The notes below the pieces were generated by a model that saw only the letters and a program-made list of their open reading frames with translations, was not told where the DNA came from and did no database searches. This document shows, piece after piece, positions 9,248 through 18,695 of a DNA stretch of 64,000 nucleotides (positions are counted from its first letter, which is position 1; each line of letters begins with the position of its first letter). This DNA comes from Candidatus Rhodobacter oscarellae. Its GTDB lineage: Bacteria > Pseudomonadota > Alphaproteobacteria > Rhodobacterales > Rhodobacteraceae. The stretch spans positions 2,227,773 through 2,291,772 of the forward strand of contig NZ_LFTY01000002.1 in NCBI RefSeq assembly GCF_001078595.1. The letters run 5' to 3'. The position numbers were made by a program, and so were the translations under genes.

Positions 9248-10497
9248 GCCTTTTGATCACGAACGCCCGGCTGATCGACCCCGAGGCCGGGACCGAGGAG
9301 CTGGGCGATCTGCGCGTCGAGAACGGCCGCATCACGGCGCCGGGGCCCGCCGAGCAGGTCCTGGACGCGGGGGGCAAGTGCCTGGCCCCAGGGATCGTCG
9401 ACCTTGGCGTGAAGGTCTGCGAGCCCGGTGAGCGCCACAAAGAGAGCTTCCGCACCGCAGGGGCCGCCGCCGCGCGCGGCGGCGTGACCACGATGGTGAC
9501 GCGCCCAGACACCGATCCGGTGATCGACAGCCCCGAGCAGCTGGAATTCGTGGCCCGCCGCGCGGCGGATGCCGCCCCAGTGCATGTGCTGCCGATGGCG
9601 GCCCTGACCAAGGCCCGCGCCGGGCGCGAGATGGTCGAGATCGGGTTCCTGCAGGACGCCGGCGCCGTGGCCTTTACCGATTGCGACGCGGTGGTCACCG
9701 ACACCAAGGTCTTCACCCGCGCCTTGACCTATGCCCGCTCGCTGCGCGCGCTAGTTGTGGCGCACCCGCAGGAGCCGGGGCTCTCGAGCGGCGCCGCCGC
9801 GACGTCGGGCAAATTCGCCTCGCTGCGCGGGCTGCCCGCGGTCTCGCCCATCGCCGAGCGGCTGGGGCTGGAGCGCGATCTTACGCTGGTGGAGATGACC
9901 GGCGCGAAATACCACGCCGACAACCTGTCCTGCGCCGCCGCCCTGCCGGCGCTGGAGCGCGCCAAGGCCGCAGGCCTGGACGTCACGGCGGGGGTGAACA
10001 TCCACCACCTGACGCTGAACGAGTTCGATGTGGGCGACTACCGCACCTTCTTTAAGGTCAAGCCACCGCTGCGCGCCGAGGACGACCGCCTGGCGATGAT
10101 CGACGCGGTTGGCTCTGGCCTGATCGACGTGATCTCGTCGATGCACACGCCGCAGGACGAGGAATCCAAGCGCCTGCCATTCGAGGTCGCGGCCTCCGGC
10201 GCGGTGGCGCTGGAGACGCTGCTGCCCGCGGCGATGCGGCTCTACCATGCGGGGCAGCTGACGCTGCCGCAGCTCTTCAAGGCGATGGCGCTGAACCCCG
10301 CGCGGCGGCTGGGGCTAAACGCCGGACGCCTGGCCGAGGGCGCGCCCGCGGACCTGGTGCTGTTCGACCCGGACGCGCCGATTGTGGTGGACCGCTTCAA
10401 GCTGGCGTCCAAGTCGAAAAACACCCCCTTTGACGGCGCGCGGATGCAGGGGCGCGTGCTGGGAACTTGGGTGGCTGGGGAACGCGTTTTTGGCTAG
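9244..10497 (+). CDS. Dihydroorotase-like protein lacking metal ligands (PyrC'-type)
   Basis: A 417-residue amidohydrolase-fold protein related to class I dihydroorotase of pyrimidine synthesis. The usual metal-binding HxH motif is missing: residues 53-62 read DLGVKVCEPG, with Gly and Lys where the two His should be. The catalytic Asp of the TDHAPH block is Met at 300 (SMHTPQ, 299-304), and the His-bearing VST region reads VEMTG. The fold and flanking motifs (APGIVD, NPARRLGL) are kept. This matches the inactive PyrC' type that in pseudomonads supports aspartate carbamoyltransferase assembly. A catalytic PyrC must then be encoded elsewhere; no pyrB is visible next to it. Confidence 0.85.
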   Translation: MSLLITNARLIDPEAGTEELGDLRVENGRITAPGPAEQVLDAGGKCLAPGIVDLGVKVCEPGERHKESFRTAGAAAARGGVTTMVTRPDTDPVIDSPEQLEFVARRAADAAPVHVLPMAALTKARAGREMVEIGFLQDAGAVAFTDCDAVVTDTKVFTRALTYARSLRALVVAHPQEPGLSSGAAATSGKFASLRGLPAVSPIAERLGLERDLTLVEMTGAKYHADNLSCAAALPALERAKAAGLDVTAGVNIHHLTLNEFDVGDYRTFFKVKPPLRAEDDRLAMIDAVGSGLIDVISSMHTPQDEESKRLPFEVAASGAVALETLLPAAMRLYHAGQLTLPQLFKAMALNPARRLGLNAGRLAEGAPADLVLFDPDAPIVVDRFKLASKSKNTPFDGARMQGRVLGTWVAGERVFG

Positions 10498-10558
10498 TGT
10501 TCTTATGAATCGTGTCTGATCATGCGCCCGAATGGGCGTCACCGCAGGGAGTTTTGCC

Positions 10559-11143
10559 GTGGGCCTACTGATCACTGCCGTTCTGGCCTATCTCTTGGGC
10601 TCGATCCCCTTCGGGATCGTCGCCGCCCGCCTCTTCGGGCTGGGCGATCTACGCGCCGTGGGCTCTGGCAATATCGGGGCCACGAACGTCCTGCGCACAG
10701 GCAACAAGGCGGCGGCGCTGCTGACCTTGGTGGGCGATGCGGGCAAGGGCGCCGCGGCGGTCCTGCTGGCGCGCTGGCTGGTGGGCGAGAGCGCCGCGGG
10801 GCTGGCGGGTTTCTTTGCCATTCTGGGGCACCTCTTTCCGCTGTTTCTGGGGTTTCGCGGCGGCAAGGGCGTGGCGACCTATCTGGGCACGCTCTTGGCG
10901 CTGTCGCTTCCGGTCGGGGCGGCGGCCTGCCTGACCTGGCTCGTGGTCGCGGCGCTCATGCGGTTCTCCTCGCTGGCAGCATTGGTGGCCGTCGCGCTGG
11001 CGCCGTTCTACACGCTGGCCTTCTACCATTGGCATGGCGCGATCGTGGTGGCGCTGATGTCCGCCTTCGTGATCGTCAAGCACCAAGACAACATCGCGCG
11101 GCTACGCGCCGGGACCGAAACAAAGATCGGGGCGAAGTCCTGA
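10559..11143 (+). CDS. plsY: Glycerol-3-phosphate acyltransferase PlsY
   Basis: An integral membrane enzyme (194 residues from this start) that moves the acyl group of acyl-phosphate to glycerol-3-phosphate, the first step of phospholipid synthesis. All family motifs are present: GSIPFG, GSGNIGATN, GDAGKG and the LFLGFRGGKGVAT block, among five or so transmembrane helices. I chose GTG at 10559 because GGGAG lies 7 nt upstream. An in-frame ATG at 10532 is possible but has no ribosome-binding site. The 3' end overlaps the next frame by 4 nt. Confidence 0.93.
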   Translation: MGLLITAVLAYLLGSIPFGIVAARLFGLGDLRAVGSGNIGATNVLRTGNKAAALLTLVGDAGKGAAAVLLARWLVGESAAGLAGFFAILGHLFPLFLGFRGGKGVATYLGTLLALSLPVGAAACLTWLVVAALMRFSSLAALVAVALAPFYTLAFYHWHGAIVVALMSAFVIVKHQDNIARLRAGTETKIGAKS

Positions 11144-11394
11144 GGGGTTTTCTGGCGGCCTTTCATGGGCTGCCAAGAGGCACGTTTTTTGGCACCTTCG
11201 ACGGTCGGCGCTATGTTGTGAGCAAGCACGCCTTGGCAAAGGGTTCCGCCTGGAAACTTGTCGCCGAGGAGCTTGGCGGCGCGGATTACATCAGCCTGAA
11301 CCTATACTTGACGCGCGAGCGGGCGCATCTGCGCCCCTGTGAGATGCCACAGGAGAAGGTCGTGCAATTCGTGGAAGGGCTCGTGCCGGGCTGA
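11140..11394 (+). CDS. Small conserved hypothetical protein, probable CTG start
   Basis: An open frame of 84 residues after plsY with protein-like sequence (FHGLPRGTFFGTFDGRRY, KGSAWKLVAEELGG, DYISLNLY, PCEMPQEKVVQFVEG). No ATG, GTG or TTG occurs in frame before the conserved part. The best start is the CTG at 11140, which overlaps the plsY stop as CTGA and has GGGG 7 nt upstream, suggesting translational coupling. Function unknown. Confidence 0.55.
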   Translation: MRGFLAAFHGLPRGTFFGTFDGRRYVVSKHALAKGSAWKLVAEELGGADYISLNLYLTRERAHLRPCEMPQEKVVQFVEGLVPG

Positions 11395-11430
11395 GGGGAT
11401 TAGAATTCCACACCGCAAATCGCGGGATCA

Positions 11431-11468
11431 CTCCGGCCCGTCCTACAGCGGACCGGAGCTTAGCTTTT
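11431..11468 (+). terminator. Candidate intrinsic terminator between convergent genes
   Basis: CTCCGGCCCG (11431-11440) can pair with CGGACCGGAG (11449-11458) with one mismatch, followed by CTTAGCTTTT. It lies between the end of the plsY-linked gene and the end of the convergent RTX gene, and could serve the plus strand. Found by eye. Confidence 0.5.
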
Positions 11469-11470
11469 GG

Positions 11471-12673
11471 TTAGACCAGCGTCTGCTCCACCAGGGCCAC
11501 ATCCGCCAGGGTGATCGCCCCAGCCTGCCCCACGACCCGCATCACCGCGTCCCCGTTCAGCGACACCACCGCGTCGGCGCCATCGTCGTCCACGGTCACA
11601 GTCGGACCGACAACCACCGCCGGGTCGTAGTAGATCAGGAGCGCATCGTCCGCGGCGACGAAATCCAGCACCGAGGCCGGGGCGCCGGGATCCACCCAGG
11701 TCCCGCCGATGAAGCTGTCGGCGCCAGCGCCGCCCGTGACCGCATCGCCCGAGCCCATGACCATCGTATCATCGCCCTGCCCGCCAAACATCGCGTCTCC
11801 AGTGTCAAAATCGGTTTGGTAGAAGCCCAGCGGGTCGAAATCACCACCCACCACGCCGTTCACGTAGTCATTGCCAGACGCGCCGCGCAGGGTATCGGCG
11901 TCAAGGCCGCCGGCGATCGTGTCTTGCCCGGCCTCACCGAACAGGCTGTCCTCGCCGTCGCCGCCCGCAATGAAGTCGTCATTGCCGCGGCCAAAGATCC
12001 GGTCATCGCCCTGGTTGCCAAACAGGCGGTCCTCGCCAAAGCCGCCGTTTATGCTATCATTCCCCTCGCCCCCAGAGATCTGGTCAGGGCCGTCACCACC
12101 CAAAAGCGTATCGTTTCCGTCCTGACCAGCAAGCGTGTCCACGCCGATACCGCCATCGGCAAAATCATTGCCAGCCGCGCCAATCAGGCTGTCGGCGCCA
12201 ACGCCGCCCAACAACGTATCGTCGCCAGGCCCGCCGTCAACGGTGTCGTCACCCAAGCCGCCCGAGGCTTGATCGTTGCCCGCATTGCCAGCAACAAGGT
12301 CGTTGCCCGCACCGCCATCGAGTGTGTCGTCGTCGGCCCCGCCCGAAAGGTCGTCATTGCCGCCGCCGCCGAGGATGCTGTCAAAGCCCGCGGCGCCTGT
12401 CAGCGTATCATCGCCAGAATTGCCCAGCAGATTGTCATCGCCCAGCGCCCCGAACAGATCGTCGTTTCCGCCCGCGCCTTGGAGTGTGTCGTCGCCCTCT
12501 AGGCCATTGATTGCATCATCGGCACCGGTGCCGACAAGACTGTCATCACCCTCCGTTGGGGTGCCGGATTCGCCGTCGGTTGCGCCACCGCCACCTCCGC
12601 TATCGTCATCCGAGAGTGCGTCCAGTCCGAATCCCAACAAAAGCAGCCCCAAGAGCCCCAGCAAGCCAACCAT
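11471..12673 (-). CDS. RTX-type calcium-binding repeat protein
   Basis: A 400-residue acidic protein. The N-terminus is a hydrophobic Leu/Gly segment (about residues 2-20), then an Asp/Gly-rich linker. From about residue 40 to 330 there are many GGxGxDxL-type nonapeptide repeats that form a calcium-bound parallel beta-roll. The last 80 residues form a non-repeat domain ending LVEQTLV. RTX proteins are normally exported by type I secretion; no T1SS genes are nearby. The N-terminal segment resembles an anchor more than a cleavable signal. A GGGGAAAGA ribosome-binding site precedes the ATG. It lies downstream of gshA on the same strand after 180 nt, so it may have its own promoter. Confidence 0.85.
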   Translation of the reverse strand: MVGLLGLLGLLLLGFGLDALSDDDSGGGGGATDGESGTPTEGDDSLVGTGADDAINGLEGDDTLQGAGGNDDLFGALGDDNLLGNSGDDTLTGAAGFDSILGGGGNDDLSGGADDDTLDGGAGNDLVAGNAGNDQASGGLGDDTVDGGPGDDTLLGGVGADSLIGAAGNDFADGGIGVDTLAGQDGNDTLLGGDGPDQISGGEGNDSINGGFGEDRLFGNQGDDRIFGRGNDDFIAGGDGEDSLFGEAGQDTIAGGLDADTLRGASGNDYVNGVVGGDFDPLGFYQTDFDTGDAMFGGQGDDTMVMGSGDAVTGGAGADSFIGGTWVDPGAPASVLDFVAADDALLIYYDPAVVVGPTVTVDDDGADAVVSLNGDAVMRVVGQAGAITLADVALVEQTLV

Positions 12674-12853
12674 ATTCTTTCCCCAGCTTAAAAATCAGTT
12701 ACCCCGAAAACCAAGTGAAACAATAACACTTTTGCGCCACCTAGCTAACACATTTAGGACAAACCTATGGATTCTGGAGTGAGGGCGCCAGGATTTTTGC
12801 GCATTGGATCGGCCAGCGAAACAATCGCTAAGTTTTTGTTCTATTGGCGCGAA

Positions 12854-14224
12854 TCAATAGCTGAATTCCGAATAAATCTTGGACAGGTCACCCGCCCAGT
12901 CCCGCTCGTACTTCTGCAGGAGCTCGTCCGAAGGCGATTGTCCTTCCGCCAGGCTTTCATCCAATGCGTGTAGAAAATGCCGCTCGTCCGGGACCATGCC
13001 ACCCAGCCCGGGCTTGGCCCGATTCTGCAGCCCCTCGCGCGAGATTTCCACGACCTCCTTGGCCAGATCCAGCATCTTGATCCCGCCGACTTCGGCCGCC
13101 AGACCCTCGGCGGCGGCGGCAACGCGCATCGCGTCGCGGGTCTCGGCGTCCCAGCCCTTGGCCAGGTCCCAGGCCGCGTCCAGCGCCGTCTGGTCATAGC
13201 ACAGCCCCACCCAGAACGCGGGCAGCGCGCAGAGCCTGCGCCAGGGCCCGCCATCGGCGCCGCGCATCTCGATGAACTTCTTCACCCGCGCCTCGGGGAA
13301 GAGCGTCGTCAGGTGGTCCGCCCAGTCGCTGAGCGTCGGCGTCTCGCCCGGCAAGGCGGGCAGCTCGCCCTTCAGGAAGTCCCGAAAGGACATGCCCAGC
13401 GCGTCGATATACTTGCCGTCGCGGTAGACGAAATACATTGGCACATCGAGCGCGTATTGCACCCAGGATTCGAACCCGAACCCGTCCTCGAAGATGAACG
13501 GCACCATGCCGGTGCGCGCGTCGTCCAGGTTCTGCCAGACCCAGCCGCGCCAGGATTTCTGCCCGTTCACCTTGCCCTCGAAGAAGGGCGAGTTGCCAAA
13601 GAGCGCGTTCGCCACCGGCTGCAGCGCCACGGCCACGCGCATCTTCTGCACCATGTCCGCCTCGGTGGAGAAATCGAGGTTCACCTGCACCGTGCAGGTG
13701 CGCCGCATCATGATGCGCCCCGCGGTGCCCACCTTGCCCATGTAGCTGTCCATCAGCTTGTAGCGCCCCTTGGGCATCAGCGGCATCTGCTCATGGGTCC
13801 ATTCGGGTGCGGCGCCCAGCCCGATCCAGCGCACGCCGATATCGTCAGAGACCTCCTGGACCTCGCGCAGATGGGTGTTCACCTCGTCGCAGGTCTGGTG
13901 GATGGTCTCCAGGGGCGCGCCCGAAAGCTCGAGCTGCCCGCCGGGCTCCAGCGAAACATTCGCGCCGTCCTTGGTGAGCCCGATGATGCTGCCGCCCTCT
14001 TCCACAGGCGCCCAGTCGAACCGGTCCCGCAGCCCCTCCAGCACCGCCCGGATAGAGCGCTCGCCCTCATAGGGCAGCGGCAGATGCGTGTCCGCGCAAT
14101 AGCCGAACTTCTCGTGCTCGGTCCCAATGCGCCAGTCCTCCTTGGGCTTGCAGCCGTCCGCGAGGTATTCAGCGAGTTGTTCGTGCCGCTCGATCGGGCC
14201 GCCACCGGATTGGGGAATGGACAT
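12854..14224 (-). CDS. gshA: Glutamate-cysteine ligase (plant/alphaproteobacterial type)
   Basis: A 456-residue enzyme joining glutamate and cysteine with ATP, the first step of glutathione synthesis. Family motifs include GTEHEKFGY near residue 34, SLEPGGQLELSG near 91 and the MMRRTCTVQVNLDF strand in the middle. This is the class found in plants and alphaproteobacteria rather than the enterobacterial type. The ATG at 14224 follows an AGGAGG 11 nt upstream; the frame extends 21 codons further 5' without supporting signals. The gene is monocistronic or leads the RTX gene. Confidence 0.92.
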   Translation of the reverse strand: MSIPQSGGGPIERHEQLAEYLADGCKPKEDWRIGTEHEKFGYCADTHLPLPYEGERSIRAVLEGLRDRFDWAPVEEGGSIIGLTKDGANVSLEPGGQLELSGAPLETIHQTCDEVNTHLREVQEVSDDIGVRWIGLGAAPEWTHEQMPLMPKGRYKLMDSYMGKVGTAGRIMMRRTCTVQVNLDFSTEADMVQKMRVAVALQPVANALFGNSPFFEGKVNGQKSWRGWVWQNLDDARTGMVPFIFEDGFGFESWVQYALDVPMYFVYRDGKYIDALGMSFRDFLKGELPALPGETPTLSDWADHLTTLFPEARVKKFIEMRGADGGPWRRLCALPAFWVGLCYDQTALDAAWDLAKGWDAETRDAMRVAAAAEGLAAEVGGIKMLDLAKEVVEISREGLQNRAKPGLGGMVPDERHFLHALDESLAEGQSPSDELLQKYERDWAGDLSKIYSEFSY

Positions 14225-14388
14225 CTGCCTGACGGCCTCCTGGCTGGGTTTCTTATGTTGAGTGCCTCCGCGTCTGGGGAGTGTCAAGCAACGGCGTGAG
14301 GATTCTCACGCGCCGGTGATGCGCCGCCTTGACCGCCGCGGGGAACGCGCCGAGACTGCCGCGACACCACCAAGGGGGAGCGCGCAAG

Positions 14389-15246
14389 ATGCTGTGCCGC
14401 ATCGGAGAGGTCGAGGTCTGGCGCATCCTTGAGATGAACGGCCCCTTTTTTCCGCCCGACGAGCTGTTTTCCAACGCCGGCCCGGACCTGGCAAAGGTGA
14501 TCTCCGCGCTGGACCCGCATACCATATGCCCGCGGACCGGCGCGCTGATCCTGCCGGTCCAGGGCTTCCTTCTGCGCACGCCGCACCATCTGGTGCTGGT
14601 CGACGCCTGCGTGGGCAACCACAAGACGGTGCCCAGCCCGGACTTCTGGCACATGCGCGACAGCGACCGCTTCCTGCAGGCGCTGGCCGCGGCCGGGGCC
14701 GCGCCCGAGGACGTGGATTATGTCATGTGCACCCATCTGCACAGCGACCATATCGGCTGGAACACGCGCCTGCTGGATGGCCGCTGGGTGCCCACCTTCC
14801 GCAACGCCAAGTACCTGATGCCCGGCGTCGATATTGCCGAAATGGCCGAGCGCGCCCCGCCGCAATACGCCGAGAGCATCCACCCGGTGATCGAGGCCGG
14901 CCAGGCCGAGCATGTCGAGGCCGGGCACCGATTGGGCGACGAGCTAACCCTGATCCCCACCCCGGGTCACACCGACGGGCATGTCTCGGTCCTAGTCGAA
15001 AGCGGCCCCGCCCGCGCCGTCATCACCGGCGATGCCCTGCATTGCACCGCGCAGTGCTGGCACCCGGAGTGGCACTTCAGGTATGACGCTGAGCCGGATC
15101 GCGCGGTGACCTCGCGCCGCGCGCTTCTTGGCAGGGCCGCCAGCGAAGACCTGCGCGTTCTGGGCAGCCATATGACGCTGCCCTCCATCGGCCGGGTCCG
15201 CGCCAAGGGCGACGCTTTCGAATGGCGCCCCGATGGGGACGTCTAA
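14389..15246 (+). CDS. MBL-fold metallohydrolase
   Basis: A 285-residue metallo-beta-lactamase-fold hydrolase. The zinc motif HLHSDH is at residues 116-121 (H116, H118, D120, H121), followed by PGHTDGH and ITGDALH for the remaining ligands. The layout resembles lactonases of the AHL-degrading group, but substrate specificity cannot be judged from this. The ATG is well supported by an AGGGGGAG 8 nt upstream. It has no obvious partner genes. Confidence 0.85.
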   Translation: MLCRIGEVEVWRILEMNGPFFPPDELFSNAGPDLAKVISALDPHTICPRTGALILPVQGFLLRTPHHLVLVDACVGNHKTVPSPDFWHMRDSDRFLQALAAAGAAPEDVDYVMCTHLHSDHIGWNTRLLDGRWVPTFRNAKYLMPGVDIAEMAERAPPQYAESIHPVIEAGQAEHVEAGHRLGDELTLIPTPGHTDGHVSVLVESGPARAVITGDALHCTAQCWHPEWHFRYDAEPDRAVTSRRALLGRAASEDLRVLGSHMTLPSIGRVRAKGDAFEWRPDGDV

Positions 15247-15332
15247 GCCCCGCCGAAACGCGCCGAGCCGGTCACGCGCGCATCGGAAATCTATGATTCA
15301 GCTTTCGAACCGAACGCTGTAGGGTCGCAGGC

Positions 15333-17102
15333 ATGACGCAGGACCAAATCATCCTCTTCGCGCTCTTCGGCGCCGTCTTCGGCCTGCTGCTTTGGGGGCG
15401 GTTCCGCTATGACCTGGTGGCCTTCTCTGCGCTTATGGCCGGGGTCGTTCTGGGCGTGGTGCCCACCAAGGACGCCTTTAGCGGCTTCGGCCACCCCGCG
15501 ACCCTGGTGGTGGCGCTGGTGCTGGTGGTCTCGGCGGGTCTGGTGCGCTCGGGGGCGGTGTTCCTGATCACGCGCACCCTGGTGGACAGCACGCGCGGGC
15601 TGGGCGCGCATATCGCCATCATGGGCGGGATCGGCGGCGTGCTCAGCGCGTTTATGAACAACGTGGCCGCGCTGGCGCTGCTGATGCCGGTGGACATGCA
15701 GACCGCCAAGAAGGCGGGCCGCGCGCCGGGGCTGACCCTGATGCCCTTGAGCTTTGCCACCATCCTGGGCGGCATGGTCACCCTGATCGGCACCCCGCCC
15801 AACATCATCATCGCCGCGATCCGCGAAGAGAGCCTGGGCGCGCCGTTCAAGATGTTCGACTTCGCGCCGGTGGGCGGCGTGGCGGCGATTGCCGGGCTGT
15901 TGTTTGTGGCGCTGATCGGCTGGCGGCTGATCCCGCAGCAGGACGCGGGCGGCGAGCCAGGCGACGGGGCGGAATATGTCTCGGAGCTGACCGTGCCCGA
16001 GGGGTCGAAGCACATCGGCCAGCGGCTGGAGGACCTCTATGAGCTGGCCGAGAAGAACGACGTGGCCATCGTGGGCCTTGTGCGCGACGGCAAGCGGCTC
16101 TTTGGGATGCAGCGGCGCGGCGAGATCGCGGCGCAGGACGCGCTGGTGATCCAGGCCGAGCCGCAGGCGCTGGACGAGTTCCGCGCCGCCCTGTCGCTAG
16201 ACTTCGCCGAGGCGAAACGCGAGGAGCGGCTGCGCGCCGCGGGGGCCGGGCTGACGCAGATCGAGGTCGTGGTGCCCGAGACCGCCCGCATCGCCGGCAA
16301 GACCGCGGCCAGCGTGGGGCTGAACTGGCGCCAGGGCGCGGCCCTGATGGGCATCCGCCGCGCCAACGGGCGCATCCGGCGGCAGGTGCGGCGCACCGAG
16401 GTGCGCCCCGGTGACATCCTCTTGCTGCTGGTGCCCCAGGGGCACGAGGCCGACGTGACCGAGTGGCTGGGCTGCCTGCCCCTGGCCGAGCGCGGGTTGG
16501 CGGTGACCCAGGACGACAAGGTCTGGCTGGGCATCGGGATGTTCGCCGCGGCCGTGATCGCGGCCTCGCTGGGCTGGCTCTATTTGCCGGTGGCGCTGGG
16601 GCTGGTGGCGGTGGGCTTTGTGCTGACGCGCATCCTGCCGATCCAAGAGATCTACGACCATATCGAGTGGCCCGTGGTGGTGCTGCTGGGCTCGATGATC
16701 CCGCTCGGGGCGGCGCTGGAGCAGTCCGGCGGCACCGAGCTGATCGCCGGCGCGCTGGTGGGCTTCACCCAAGGGCTGCCCGCCTGGGCGATCCTGACCG
16801 TGCTGATGGTGGTGACCATGACGCTGTCGGACGTGCTCAACAACACCGCCACGACCATCGTCGCCGCGCCGGTGGGCATCCAGATGGCGCAGTCACTGGG
16901 GGTGAACCCCGACCCGTTCCTGATGGCGGTGGCGGTGGCGGCGAGCTGCGCCTTCCTGACGCCGATCGGGCACAAGAACAACACGCTGATCCTGGGGCCG
17001 GGCGGCTACCGGTTCGGGGATTACTGGCGCACCGGGCTGCCGCTGGAGGTGATCATCGTGGCGGTCTCGATCCCGGCGATCCTGGTGTTCTGGCCGCTTT
17101 AG
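15333..17102 (+). CDS. SLC13-family permease with RCK_C (TrkA-C) domains
   Basis: A 589-residue membrane protein with two blocks of transmembrane helices (about residues 1-200 and 390-589) separated by two cytoplasmic TrkA-C type domains (about 205-370). Motifs such as GTPPNIII in the first half and NNTATT in the second fit the divalent anion:sodium symporter group. Likely substrates are sulfate, dicarboxylates or similar anions, but this is not shown. The ATG at 15333 has only a weak upstream GGG. Confidence 0.88.
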   Translation: MTQDQIILFALFGAVFGLLLWGRFRYDLVAFSALMAGVVLGVVPTKDAFSGFGHPATLVVALVLVVSAGLVRSGAVFLITRTLVDSTRGLGAHIAIMGGIGGVLSAFMNNVAALALLMPVDMQTAKKAGRAPGLTLMPLSFATILGGMVTLIGTPPNIIIAAIREESLGAPFKMFDFAPVGGVAAIAGLLFVALIGWRLIPQQDAGGEPGDGAEYVSELTVPEGSKHIGQRLEDLYELAEKNDVAIVGLVRDGKRLFGMQRRGEIAAQDALVIQAEPQALDEFRAALSLDFAEAKREERLRAAGAGLTQIEVVVPETARIAGKTAASVGLNWRQGAALMGIRRANGRIRRQVRRTEVRPGDILLLLVPQGHEADVTEWLGCLPLAERGLAVTQDDKVWLGIGMFAAAVIAASLGWLYLPVALGLVAVGFVLTRILPIQEIYDHIEWPVVVLLGSMIPLGAALEQSGGTELIAGALVGFTQGLPAWAILTVLMVVTMTLSDVLNNTATTIVAAPVGIQMAQSLGVNPDPFLMAVAVAASCAFLTPIGHKNNTLILGPGGYRFGDYWRTGLPLEVIIVAVSIPAILVFWPL

Positions 17103-17142
17103 GCGGGGCCGCTCAGGCCAGCCCGAGCGAGGGCGCGAGGAG

Positions 17143-17811
17143 CTACAGCTTTATGTTGCTCGGCTCCCGCAGGCCGAAGCGCGCGCAGAGCGCGATCACC
17201 CCGATGCTCACACCCAGCCAGAGCACGCCCCAGAACGTCGCGCTGCCAAAGAACGCCTCGCCCAGCATGAACGCGTCCGAGCGCAGATGCGCGCGCGCGA
17301 TGGTGTCCGAGATGATGTCGCGCGGCACATAGATCAGGCTGGTGAGCCCGATCAGCCGCAGCGCCATATCGCTTGCCGCATTCGGCAGGCCCCAGGCCAG
17401 CGCGATCAGCGCCAGCCCCGTGCCCGCGCAGAACCCAAAGGCGAACCACTCGCGGATATAGAGGATCGCGATGCCCAGCATCGCCACCCCCAGCCCCGCC
17501 ACAATCGCCTTATCGGCGCGGCTCCAGAGCCCCGCCAGCAAGAGCCCCGCCCCGATGCATAACGAGCCCAGATAGCCCGCCGTCAGGATCAGGAACCGGC
17601 TGCCCCCGCGCGTCACCGCCAGTCCGCCCTGGTCCGCCGAGACCGTCAGCAAAACGATCTCGCCGCCCGTCAGCACCGCCGCCAGCCCATGCGCCACCTC
17701 ATGGAAGAGCACCACCAGGATCTTCAGGGGCAGCAGAACTGGCGTGTTCCACAGCAGCAGAACCAGCGCCAAAAGCGCCAGCAACTGCCAATGCCCGCGC
17801 AGCCAGGTCAC
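17143..17811 (-). CDS. M50-like integral membrane metalloprotease homologue
   Basis: A 222-residue membrane protein of about six helices. It holds an HEVAH sequence (HExxH) in an early membrane segment and an Asn/Gly-rich loop, as in the peptidase M50B-like family. The GTG start at 17811 overlaps the stop of the DMT transporter gene (GTGA), so translation is coupled. The frame extends further upstream but there reads through the DMT gene. Whether it is an active protease is not known. Confidence 0.7.
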   Translation of the reverse strand: MTWLRGHWQLLALLALVLLLWNTPVLLPLKILVVLFHEVAHGLAAVLTGGEIVLLTVSADQGGLAVTRGGSRFLILTAGYLGSLCIGAGLLLAGLWSRADKAIVAGLGVAMLGIAILYIREWFAFGFCAGTGLALIALAWGLPNAASDMALRLIGLTSLIYVPRDIISDTIARAHLRSDAFMLGEAFFGSATFWGVLWLGVSIGVIALCARFGLREPSNIKL

Positions 17812-18692
17812 GCCTGCCGCCGCGGCTGCACCAGGAACAGCCCCACAAACATCACCACAAGCGCCAGCCAGACCCAGCCGGAGTAGCGCTCGGCCAGGAT
17901 CAGCATCGCCCAGACCACGCCGAACCCCGTCACCAGATAGGCCACCTGTGCCGCGAACACCGCCCCGGCCCGCGTCACCAGCCAGAAGTAGATCGCATAG
18001 ACCATGGCGTGGATCGCGGAGGTGGCCATCAGCGCGAAATCCGGAGCGCCCCAGGGCGGGCGCGGGTCCACCCAGCTCCCGGTCAGCAGCGCCAGGGGCA
18101 GCGCGATCCCCGCGCCAATGATCGACGCGCCGCATAAAAGCTGCACGGGATCCAGGTCCGGCAGCCCGTATTTGGACAGAAAATTCCCCTCAAACCCATA
18201 AAACGCGGGCGCCACCAGCGCCAAGGGGATGAAGACCACCATGGCGCGCTCTGGCAGGCTCGCCTGCGGCCCGATCAGCAGCGCCACGCCGATGAGCCCG
18301 CAGACCAGGCCGAGGAGCTTGAACCAATCGAACCGGTCGGTGCCCATCAAAAGCGCGATGGGGAAGGCGAACATCGGCACCATCGCGATGCAGATCGACA
18401 GGATGCCCGCGGGCAAAAAGCGCGCCGCCTCATAGCTGGCCGAGTTCGGCAGCAGCGTCCCGATCAGCGCGATGACGACATAGAAGCCTAGGTGCCGCCG
18501 CCGCCAGGGCAGCGGGCGCCGCAGCACCGCCAAGAGCCCGCCCAGCAGGACCACCGCGATCACGAACTGCCAAAAGATCAGCCCGAAATGCCGGTAGCCC
18601 TCGCTGACCGTGATCTTGGTGAGCGGCACCGTCAGCCCCCAGGCCGCGCCGCAGAACAGCAGGACCGCCAGGAGGGTCGCGCGGCTGGTCAT
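17808..18692 (-). CDS. DMT-superfamily transporter (EamA type)
   Basis: A 294-residue protein with about ten transmembrane helices in two EamA repeats, the fold of drug/metabolite exporters. It begins 3 nt after the YmdB-like gene and overlaps the M50-like gene, forming a three-gene minus-strand operon. The exported compound is unknown. Confidence 0.88.
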   Translation of the reverse strand: MTSRATLLAVLLFCGAAWGLTVPLTKITVSEGYRHFGLIFWQFVIAVVLLGGLLAVLRRPLPWRRRHLGFYVVIALIGTLLPNSASYEAARFLPAGILSICIAMVPMFAFPIALLMGTDRFDWFKLLGLVCGLIGVALLIGPQASLPERAMVVFIPLALVAPAFYGFEGNFLSKYGLPDLDPVQLLCGASIIGAGIALPLALLTGSWVDPRPPWGAPDFALMATSAIHAMVYAIYFWLVTRAGAVFAAQVAYLVTGFGVVWAMLILAERYSGWVWLALVVMFVGLFLVQPRRQA

Positions 18693-18695
18693 CGC

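Noticed and set aside
11339-12502. A 387-codon plus-strand frame over the RTX gene
   Set aside because: Its repeats mirror the RTX DNA repeats on the opposite strand, which have the clear calcium-binding pattern. It has no ribosome-binding site or domain.
11640-12560. Regular short repeats that might look like a CRISPR array
   Set aside because: The period is about 27 nt with no unique spacers, and they encode GGxGxDxL units. No cas gene is near.
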